Source: Jacaranda mimosifolia (lineage: Eukaryota > Streptophyta > Magnoliopsida > Lamiales > Bignoniaceae). Taken from it: 64,000 nt of DNA. The notes beneath the pieces are model-generated. The model did not search any database. It was not told the origin of the DNA and saw only the letters and a list, made by a program, of their open reading frames with translations. The stretch's first letter is position 1. Every line of letters begins with the position of its first letter. Position numbers and translations under genes: made by a program. The DNA is taken from the NCBI GenBank assembly GCA_018894105.1, contig CM032131.1:460501-524500 (forward strand), written 5' to 3'. Positions 46,696 to 57,000 of the stretch are shown here, one piece after another.

Positions 46696-47930
46696 CTAAG
46701 GTGTTGGTCTAGGATAATAATATAATCTTTGGGTAGGCTTATTAGCATACTTTTCTAGTTTATTAATTTCTTCTTGGATAGTTTGCTTATAATCTTTCTT
46801 ATCACTCATTTCTTGCTCAAATTCTCTATTAAGAGTATTGACTCTTAAATCTTTAAATTTTTCATCTACTATTTTTTCTAATTCTGTCATTGATTTTAAT
46901 TTAAAATCTTTGATTGCAGGTGGAGGTTGAATACTTGGGGTAGCTATTATCTCCTCTGTTTCTTTATGAACTATCATGGAAGACTTTATTTGATTCGTTG
47001 ATGTAATTAAACCTTCCACTCTATTATGAAAAGAAGTGATTTGTTCTACTAAGACATTAAGATACATATTAGCATAATTTTGCTATTTAAGGATATAACT
47101 AATATAACCTGTAGTAATTTGTATTGTTTCATTTTCAAACAATTTTGAAAATGCAAAGAAATACATAATTTTTTCATCCTTTTCTATCTGGTATGGTTGT
47201 TGTGGTGGATGTATAGATTTTAAAATTTGTCCATTTGAAAGTTTATAATTCCTTCTATGACAGAAATATCACTTTCAACATAAGTTGTTACAAACCATGA
47301 AACAAAAGGAACAAATTGATTTATTTCAGAAAGGTATTTATGCAATTCTTCTTGAAAAAATTTTCTATCTTCTTTGGTAAAATTTTTAAAAAGATGTTTT
47401 TTAAATAGTTCCCATCTTGGAAGATTGAATTCTTCTTGGGTCTTCTTTCTTGTCGAAGATCCTAAACTGAACTCTATCTTTGTCTTAAAATCCATTAAAT
47501 GGAAAAATTTATTTCTGATTCGATTATGTCCGCCTCTTGAGTTGTATATACACCACTAACTATATTATCATAAGGAATTCTCAACTCTTCAATTCTTCTA
47601 TTTTTGGATTCCTCACTAAAAGATATCCTAGATGTTTCTCTAATTTGTGAGGTAAATGCCCTAGATGGAGACCTAACTATATAATCAATCGGAGATATAT
47701 GAGAATATGAAGACTATGACCTAGATAGTCTAAATGTGGGAACAAATCCTACTATTCTCCTTGTTTCTTCAAATTGTATTTTAACAGTTCCTTCTGGAGA
47801 TTGCATGACATCTGTGAGGTAGCTCTGAATACTGGGTTGAACAAGTACGACGTGCTCTATTTTCCAATGTTTGGGGAAAGTGATTTCTTCCCATTTTATT
47901 GCTTTCCTAGTAGTACTTGTAGACAGTATA
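46696..47930 (-). pseudogene. Fragment of a pararetrovirus-like or retroelement polyprotein
   Basis: Open minus-strand pieces: 47220-47495 (91 residues, RWELFKKHLFKNFTKEDRKF) and 46696-47067 (123 residues, a Lys/Glu-rich probable coiled coil). The stretch 47500-47930 also reads as protein in shifting frames (EGTVKIQFEE, RISFSEESKNRRIEELRIPY). I recall such sequences from plant endogenous polyproteins related to caulimovirids (region after the movement protein), but that assignment is from memory and uncertain. No reverse transcriptase, protease or movement motif is visible. The frames are broken by stops, so this is a dead remnant. Confidence 0.4.
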
Positions 47931-48480
47931 TATTATGTTAAATTATTGGTTCTAAATTAATGTACTTATTAATAAATATCATAAAAGATTACTAGTTTAA
48001 AATAACATTTGACATAATGCTAATTTTACTAACTAATCAATTATACAACTTATAAATTTATATAATATTATCTTAATCAATTTTACTCATTCTTTTCACC
48101 CACCATACATAAATAACATCATCAAATGTTTTCTGATATTATTATTACTTTCATGTTTTACATTAATTAAAATACAACATTCTTGATTGTAAAATGTATA
48201 TAACTAATATGAGTTATAAAACCTTAATTACTAATATAGAATTTGTATAAATTAGTTTTAATCATTTTATAATAAGTAATGCATTTAGTAAAGGTGATGA
48301 AATAATATATTTTTCATAGTTAATTAGAATAAATAAATGTATATTGAAATTAAATTTATTAATTTATTATACATTTTTTATATGTTAATTATATTTATAA
48401 TAAAAAGAATATTATTTACATAAATATATTAATAGTCATAAAGTATGTGCAACAAATTACATTTGTATTTTAAAAAATAT
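47931..48480. other. Very AT-rich spacer
   Basis: Nothing gene-like. The sequence is almost only A and T and may be the inner part of the CACTA-like element to the right. Confidence 0.5.
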
Positions 48481-48499
48481 TCTAAATAACAAGTATTTA

Positions 48500-49006
48500 A
48501 TTTATTATTAAATTTGCGACAAAAAATGAATTTTCATTGCAAAATTATATTTCTTTTGATTTTTTTTTCAATATTTTTGTGACTGATTTTTTTTTGTTGC
48601 AATTTTTTTTGTTTTTAATTTCTTTTTATTTTGCGACGGAAAAAAATCCATCGCAAAAAAAAATTATTTTTAATTTTTTTATTTTTTGCAATGAATTTAT
48701 TTTTCGTCACAAATTTCTTTTGTTTTTTATTTTTTTCATTTTTTGGGATAGAAAATTCTTCCATCGCAAAAAAAAAGTTACTTTAATTTTTTTCTTTTTT
48801 GCAATGGAAAATATATTTAATTTTTATTTTTCAATTCTGCGATGGATATTTTCCATCCCAAAATTATAGAAATAAATTTTAATTTATTTTGAGTTTTGTG
48901 ATGGATTTTTTTCCAACAAAAATTTCTGTCACAAATCCATCGCAAGTTGTGATAGCAATAATTCCATCTCAAAATTCTGTCACATATTCCAAATTTTCTA
49001 GTAGTG
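48500..49006. mobile_element. Terminal region of a CACTA-like (En/Spm) DNA transposon
   Basis: The right end on plus is TTTTCTAGTAGTG, the complement of CACTACTAGAAAA, which is the standard CACTA terminus. Inward lie many inverted and direct copies of a short unit of the form TTTGCGATGGAAAATTCCATCGC (48527, 48635, 48690, 48760, 48800, 48840, 48895, 48935), as expected for CACTA subterminal repeats. The possible 3-bp duplicate is ATG at 49007-49009. The left terminus was not found. Confidence 0.65.
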
Positions 49007-50174
49007 ATGTTGAGCAGCTGCTTCCGCCAGAGCTCAAGTAGTGGCGTTCTCCAATAACTTCATTGATACTTGGGGGAGCAACAACAAAATGAGATCTTCA
49101 AGAAGAGATGCCTGCTGCGCGGGCATCCTCTTTGATGTGATAGGTGTGTTCGGGACTGGCTCTAGTGGTGGGCCCAATGATATTTTGGGGCGGTAACTCC
49201 ACATCCTTTAATGTTGGGGGGCACTTGATTACTATAGTCGCGAGCTTTCAATTTCATTTACATCCTCAATATTCCTATTTCCTTCTTCAGAGTTCCCACA
49301 AAATAACGCTGAATGGAAATGGAATGAGGTTTTTTCTGATAGATAGCAGAAAGTTGGTTTGCTTTCTTTAAAACAGGTGTAGAGAGAAGTTTTTAAGGTT
49401 TATGATTCTTTTATGAATGATTTCTTATGCTCAAATTCTATTTTGGACTTAGTATTCATCGCTTCTTCTTTTTTTAATGGACTTAAACTCATTAGGTTTT
49501 TCTACCCTTCTTTATATATTTAAATTGCCCTTTTACTTAAGTTAATTTAATCAATTGGACCTTTTTTAATTAATTTATCAAATTGTCTTTATGGTCATAA
49601 TTTTCCACATCTATACTTTTTGGATGAATGCATTTGTTTTATTCTAGAGCCAGGACTCGATTCTGGTTGGACTTAACTACTTATGGTCCCTGGATCTTTA
49701 TTGGGCTTGTTTATATTCACCAAACCAATCTCTTGTAGACCTCGAATGTCTTTGCATATTGAGCTATGCTAATATGGCCTAATTTATCACCCTGAGCGAC
49801 CTCATTTTGCTTAGTCCATTCAATTTAAATTTTCTATTTTAAAGAATATTCAATCTCTTACTTCATTTTATAAATACATGTCGAGTGTTGTATATATTTT
49901 CTTAAATAGAATATTTATTTGTGGATTACATACATTGATATGTATTTATAAAATAAAATAGAAAATAAAATGATGGTTAAAATAGAGTATCGAAAATACA
50001 GGTCGCTAGGTGAATTTTAATGTACCAATTTGATGGAACATTTACTTTAATTTTACTTCATGTTCAGTTATTTATTTTAATTTGTTGGATTCAATTTAGT
50101 TATGTTCTTTTCTTAATTGTAGTGATGATTTATGACCGGAAAAATGATACAGTTGTAAAACTTTCTTTAGTTGC

Positions 50175-50234
<60 letters not shown>

Positions 50235-50990
50235 AGACAAAAGTAGTTGAAAAAAGACAATTAGTTTCAATATTTAATGCATATTTTAAAAGATGAAAGG
50301 CAAACATAAAGCACAGTTAATTTCAAAACTCAATATTTTTTGAATATATTTATTTAAGAGTATTTTTTAATTTACATTGAATTTTTCAATTGAACATTGC
50401 CAATGGAAAATTAATTAAGAGATGAAAATTGAAAAATAAAAATAAAGATATAAGAATTACTTTGCCAAAAAAGGAATTGCAAATATAAGAATTATTTTGC
50501 CATTAAAATAAAAAAATCAGGATTGTTTCAAAAAAAAAAAAAAAAGGATGAAAATGAAATATTACCGGTTGGATCCGCATGCACTAATACACGACTGGGT
50601 CCAAGGCTAGCAGCAGTCGACGCGATTAGAAAGTGAAGTTCAGACGCCATTCCAAGCATTTCCATATGCCAAGTGGTGATCGGTATTTGCTATCTCGCTG
50701 TAGTTTCATTTCCATAGGTTTTGCGTCACCCCCCCCCCCCCCCCCAACCCTCTACACCAAACAATCAGACAACCAATTCCATATAAAATTCACCAAAGGA
50801 TTCCTTAAATTTGGTGTAATATCTTTTATATTTATTGCCATTTCGTGGCATTTGTTTCACTTCATCATCTGCTAATCTTGTCATAGTATTCTGTTTAATT
50901 AGGAAGTGTTCTCTTCGGTTTTCGTACTTTTGATCCAATTTGCCCGTTTGTCAATTGGGAATAACTGGGGTAAGAACTCTTTTGAGATCG
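49007..50990. other. Upstream spacer of the DnaJ gene
   Basis: 49007-49390 is less AT-rich and may be a gene or transposon fragment that I do not recognise. The rest is AT-rich, with a TATATA/(TG)n microsatellite at 50178-50231, an A-run near 50530 and a C-run at 50729-50746. The promoter and 5' untranslated region of the DnaJ gene should lie just before 50991; no convincing TATA box was picked. Confidence 0.5.
50178..50231. repeat. (TA)n(TG)n microsatellite
   Basis: Uninterrupted TA units, then about 21 TG/GT units. Confidence 0.95.
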
Positions 50991-51077
50991 ATGGTGAAGG
51001 AGACGGAATACTACGATGTGCTGGGTGTGAGCCCCACAGCAACCGAGACCGAGATTAAAAAAGCTTATTATGTTAAG
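50991..51077 (+). CDS. DnaJ gene exon 1
   Basis: 87 bp, 29 codons, phase 0. Ends ..GTTAAG before the donor GTATGG. Encodes helix I and most of helix II of the J domain. Confidence 0.93.
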
Positions 51078-54000
51078 GTATGGTCAATTCAATTGGGAAT
51101 TTAATTCGAGAATTTTTATTTGGTTTCTACGAAAAAAATTTTCTTTTAATTTCGGAATATATTTGAAGCTCTGTTAGATAAGAGATTTTCTTTACCTGCT
51201 ATTTCATGGTGCAATAGTTCCGCCGAATTAGGTTGATCTTGGTGATCTTAGTTTTGGCATCATGCATTACTGTGACAAATGCATATCAGGTTCTGAAGGT
51301 GCCTAAAATTAATATTATTTTCCCTATCACTAACTAAACCTGGGATTCTGTTCTATGCCATAAGCACTGAGATGTGAATAATGGTCCTTTTTCTCTTATT
51401 CTTATCTGTCTGAATAAACTGGTTTTGTGATTGATACAAGTGTTACAAGAATAGGAAGATGGATATACAAGGTGCTGAAGATCGAGGGGGAAGAAATCAA
51501 TCTTGAGCCTTCCTTGTCACACAACTCAATGAAAACAGAGAAAAGGAACACTCTGAACAATCTAGAAAAACTGAGTGCTTCTTCCTTCTAACCGAGTTAT
51601 TTATAGACAGAAAATAAGGTGCCAGCTGGGCGGTTATTATCTAACTGAAGTTATTGGCCAGCTGTTATTATCTAACTGAAGTTGTTGGCTGAAAACGCTG
51701 TGGAGCTTTTTTTCCTTTTCCTTTTTATGAACTCGTTTTTTTACTTGTAAAGGTGTTATTCCCGTTTCTATTATTCTCGCATTTCTCTTTCCCCTTTTTG
51801 CCTCCTGGCAGCTTCCTTTTTCCAGTAGCTTGGTTTTCCTTTTTGTGCAGCTTGTTAAACAGCTTGTATCAACAACCCCTTGTTGAAAGGATCCTTGTCC
51901 TCAAGGATCAAAATGAGGATACCTCTGTTGCAGCTCATATAAGTCCTCCCAAGTGTTGTCTTCCTACGGGGAGTTAAACCACTTCACCAGAACTTGAGTA
52001 GCTGGTCTGTTATTCTTCTTTACTGACCTGCGATCAAGAATGCATTCTGGTTCAAGTAATAAGTGCCCGTGTGAAGTGAGTGTGGCAGGTAAATGTGGAA
52101 TGATATGCTCAGAGCATGTTTTCTTTTTAAGTTGTGAAACATGGAAGGTTGGGTGAATTTGAGCCCCTTCTGGCAACAACTTTGTAAGCCACCATTCCAA
52201 TTCTTTCTAACACCTGAAGTGGTCCGAAATACCTTGGAGAGAGCTTATGATATGTATCTTTCCTTGCAGAATTTTGTCTATAAGGCTTTAGTCTCACAAA
52301 AACCCAATCCCCTACTTCGAAACTCCTCTCACTTCTCCTCTTATCTGCTTGCATCTTCATCCTATTTTGTACATTAACCAAGTGATGTTTGAGAAGCCTG
52401 ATAGTAGCCTGTCTAGCTTGTAAACTTTGGTCTACTACCTCTGAAAGGGCACTGTGAGATATGTAAGGCACATGTACTGGAGGTGGGTAACCATAAATTG
52501 CCTCAAAGGGAGTCATGCTTGTTGAGGAGTGGAATGTAGTGTTATACCACCATTTAGCTAAAGGCAACCAATGCAACCATTCCTTTGGTCTGTCTCCTGT
52601 TATGCATCTCAAATATCCCTCAATACACCTATTTGTCACTTCTATTTGGCCGTCGGATTGAGGATGGTAGGCTGTTGTGGCATTTAGTTTGACTTTCTGC
52701 AACTTAAAAAGTTCCTGCCATACCCTACTCATGAATATGGGATCTCTCTCGGTCAATATTACTCTTGACATCCCATGAAGCTTAAAAATGTGATCTAAGA
52801 AGTGTTGAGCAACATCCACAGCTGAATAGGGATGTTTTAATGGAATGAGATGAGCGTACTTGCTTAGTTTGTCCACCACCACCAGTAGAACATTCTTTCC
52901 CATTCAAGAAGGCAAGCCTTCAATGAAATTCATAGAGATTTCTTCCCATATTTTGCCAGGTATTGGAAGTGGCTGAAGTAGTCCCGGATTAGCTACATTT
53001 TCACCCTTGAACCTTTGACAGACCTCACAATTCTTGATAAATTGATACACATCATTTTTCATACCCTTCCAGTACATTGTTTGTCTCAATCTGTGGAATG
53101 TGTTTTCTATTCCAGAATGTCCCCCCATAGGGCTACTGTGATAGAGCTGAAGAAGTTCCCTTTTGATCTTTCCCTTGCTACTAACCACCAATTTACCTTT
53201 CCTTGTAAGGATGCCATCCTTCCACCTATAGTGTGAATCTTTTCTGACTCCATTCTGTAGTTCTTGAATAATTTTCTGAATCTTGGGGTCTTGGATCCAT
53301 TCATCTTTGATTTTCTGAGTCAAGCCAGTTTCTAAGGTGACGAGAGTGAGGAGTATTCCATTGTTGTGGTCCTCTTCTTCATCACCGTTATTTGTTCTTC
53401 TTGACAATGCATCAGCTACTACATTTCCAACTCCCTTGTTATAACTGATAGTAAAATCATATCCCATCAACTTAGCAAGCCATTTCTGCTGACTCGGTGT
53501 TGATATCCTTTGCTCCATTAAATGTTTCAAGCTTTGGTGATCTGTTTTGATAGTGAAATTCCTTCCCACCAAATACGGTCTCCATTTCTGCACTACTGTG
53601 ACTATTGCTAACATCTCTTTTTCATAAGTTGACAGCTGTAGATTCTTTCCAGAGAAGGCTTTACTAAGAAATGACAAAGGCCTTCCTTGTTGAAGTAGTA
53701 CAACCCCAATTCCTTTGGATGATGCGTCGGTTTCCACCACAAATTCCTTAGAGAAGTCTGGTAATGTTAATACAGGTGAGTTACTCATAGCTTTCTTCAA
53801 CTGCTCAAAGGCTAAGGTGGTTTCTTCAGTCCATTTAAAACCATCCTTCTTCAGCAAGCTAGTGAGAGGCTGTGCTAAACTGCCATACCCTTTTATGAAC
53901 CTCCTGTAATAGCCGGTAAGTCCCAAAAACCCTGTAAGCTCTTTTAATGTTTGAGGTGGTGGCCACTCCACCATTGCTTGTACCTTATGTGGATCTGCGG

Positions 54001-57000
54001 CTACTCCTTGGGCGGTGATAATATGGCCCAAGTACTCGACTTGCTCAATCCTAAATTGACATTTGCTTCTCTTGATATATAACTGGCTTTCCCTCAAAAC
54101 TTTTAGTGTTTCTCTGAGATCTCCCACGTGGTGCTGTATATCAAGTTGTCATCGAAGAAAACCAGTAGAAACTGCCTCAAGTATGGTTTAAAAACTTTAT
54201 TCATTAGTGCTTGAAATGTAGAAGGAGCATTAGTGAGGCCGAAAGGCATGACCAAGAACTCATAGTGCCCGTGGTGAGTTTTAAAAGCAGTTTTCCCAAT
54301 ATTAGCCTCTCTTATTCTGATCTGATGATAATCGGACCTTAGATCAAGCTTAGAAAACACCTTTGCCCCATGCAATTCATCAAGCAACTCTTCAATGTGA
54401 GGGATAAGGAATTTGTCCTTCACAGTATACTTGTTAAGCTCTCTGTAATCCACACACATTCTCCAGCTCCCATCCTTCTTTTTAACAAGCACTATAAGGG
54501 AAGAAAACAAGTTGTTACTTTCCCTAATTATTCCAGCTTCAAGCATTTCCTGTATCATTTTCTCAACTTCATTTTTCTGCAGTGCGGGGTACCTATAAGT
54601 CCTTACATTAATGGCATCTGTCCCCTCTTTCAGTATAATGCTATGATCATAGTTTCTGTTGGGCGGGAATGACTTTGGTTCCTCAAACAGATCTGAAAAT
54701 TCCTGTAACAACTTCTTCAACTCTCTGTTTCCTGATTCCTCATTCACTGTCATTGATAAAAGTGTGGTTGTATTATCTTTTTCTGTTTTATGAAGAAATC
54801 CTACATGCATCATTGCTAGTTGACTTGGTTTTTGGAGTAGCTTATTCATCTTTTTATTGCTCACCACATTAACCATACCAGGCTGCTTACCTTTGAGTGA
54901 TACCTTCTTACCATTCATAGCGAATTCCATTCTATGCTTCTTGAAATTACAAATGATATCTCCCAAGGTGCCTAACCATTGTATTCCCAGGACTAGGTCA
55001 CATCCCTTGAAGGCTAAGGTTCTCAAATCTGATTTGAACTCTACACCTTGCATCCTCCATGTAAAGCCCTTGTAAATATGAGTGCTGTGCATTTTATTTC
55101 CGTCAACTACAGCCACTGTAAGTAGGGGGCATAATTTCCAATCTCCAACCAAGTTTCTTAGCTACCTATATATCCACAAAATTGTGAGTGCTACCAGAGT
55201 CAATAAGCATATTCAAGGCTTTTCCTTTGCTGTTTCCTATGAGCCTCGTAGTGTGGAAGGTATGGACACCGGCACTAGCAGTGACTGATATATGATAATT
55301 TTCCCCATCCTGAAACTCTTTATCGTCGTTTGGTTCATTTTGATCTTTCTTGAATTCTTGTTCTGGTGGTGATGCGTCTATTCCTTCCTCTAATACCTCC
55401 ATGATGTAGAGTTGCTTTCTTTTGCTACACTGATGATTTGGTGTGTACCTCTCATCACACCAAAAACATAGTCCCTTGGATCTCTTTTCATCAAACTCCT
55501 GAGGGCTTAGTCTTCGAGATTTATTTGTTGCTGTACTGTGACGCTTGAAGGTGTGTATTAGTGGCTTACTAGGGATCATAATTTGAGCTGGATGTGAATT
55601 TGGTGCAGCAGTACTATTTTTCATGTTTTGAGCTTGACTAGAGTTCGTCACTGCCATGGAAGTGAGTCTTGGCCCAAAAGTGTTGGTAGCTCCCCTCAGT
55701 TGGTTGGCTTGCTCCTGTAGTTTAGCTAGAGTTACTATCTCTTGTAAATTTTTCGGTTTGAGCATCCTTATAGGTATAGAAATTTCAGCTCTCAATCCTC
55801 CTAAGAAACAACTGACTGCATAAGCTTCCGAAAGTTCATAATTCATTATTTCATCAAATTTATCCAGATATTCCTGAAGACTCCCAATCTGTTTAAGATT
55901 TACCAAGTCAGACATTAGATCCTCAAATAGAAGTGATCTGAATCTATCATTTAGAGCTCGAACAAATTCCTCCTAGTGTAGTGGCTCTCTAGTCAGCCTA
56001 GCCTTCATATACATCTGATGCCAGTGTAAAGCTCTCCATTCCAGATGAACAACAACTAATCTTACCTTAGCAATTGATGGTGTTTCTAATACATCAAAAA
56101 ACTGCTCACACCTATAGATCTAATCTCGAAGGTTGTCACCGTTAAACTTAGGAAAATCCACTTGAGCACATCTAGTAGGTATTTGATAATTGGTGAACTA
56201 ATTTCTCCACTGTGAATCACCTCCACTATCAACGTAGTCCGTATTCTCGTCTCCTGTGGATCTATGAATCTGCTGATTCGTGGCCAGCACGGCAATCATA
56301 ATCCTCAATTCCTCAATAGACTTCTCATTTTTCTCGGAACTGATTCTAATTTGCTCTCTCAAACCGCCTACATCCTTGCGAAACTCTACCATTCTAGTTC
56401 CATTTGCCATCTTGTTCAGCCACCGCCGAGGAACGGTAGCTCCGATACCACTTGATACAAGTTTTACAAGAATAGTAAGATGGATATACAAGGTGCTGAA
56501 GATCGAGGGGGAAGAAATTAATCTTGAGCCTTCCTTGTCACACAACTCAAAGAAAACAGAGAAAAGGAACACTCTGAACAATCAAGAAAAACTGAGTGCT
56601 CTAACCAAATTATTATAGACAGAAAATAAGGTGCCAGCTAGGCGGTTATTATCTAACTGAAGTTGTTAGTTGAAAAAGCTGTGATGTTTCTTTTTCCTTT
56701 TCCTTTTTATGAACTTTTTTTTTTTTTACTTGTAAAGGTGTTATTCCCGCTTCTATTATTCTCGTATTTCTCTTCCCTGTTTTTTCCTCTTGGCAGCTTC
56801 CTTTTTCCAGTAGCTTGGTTTCCCTTTTTGTGCAGCTCGTTAAACAACTTGTATCAGTGATCTTCACTTTCTTACAACCAAGTGTTTTATATTTTGGATT
56901 TTGGTGCAATCAAGTGCTCTATATTTTTATGCTCGAAAAACAGTTTGATATAAAATCAAATTCAACCATGCATAATTTTCGACATAATTTGAGCATGGAG

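Larger units (their letters stand above)
51432..56856 (-). mobile_element. Ty3/gypsy chromovirus-type element I in DnaJ intron 1
   Basis: 5.4 kb with LTRs at 56453-56856 (5') and 51432-51871 (3'), GTGAT duplications, and a tRNA-iMet-type primer-binding site. The order gag, protease, reverse transcriptase, RNase H, integrase, chromodomain-like tail on the minus strand is that of chromoviruses. It is antisense to the host gene. The frames are long but broken by a handful of stops and two or three frame shifts, so this is the best preserved retroelement in the window. Confidence 0.93.

Noticed and set aside
48537..48869. Open frame of 110 codons rich in Phe and Lys
   Set aside because: It is an artefact of T-rich CACTA subterminal sequence; no domain and extreme composition.
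49007..49390. Host exon or gene fragment in the GC-richer stretch
   Set aside because: No frame longer than 75 codons, no splice signals in a consistent order and no recognised motif.
50020..50250. Open frame of 76 codons ending in Val/Cys repeats
   Set aside because: Its end is only the translated (TG)n microsatellite and it overlaps no homologous block.
52141..55288. Several plus-strand open frames over element I
   Set aside because: All lie opposite the recognised gag-pol domains and have no features of their own.
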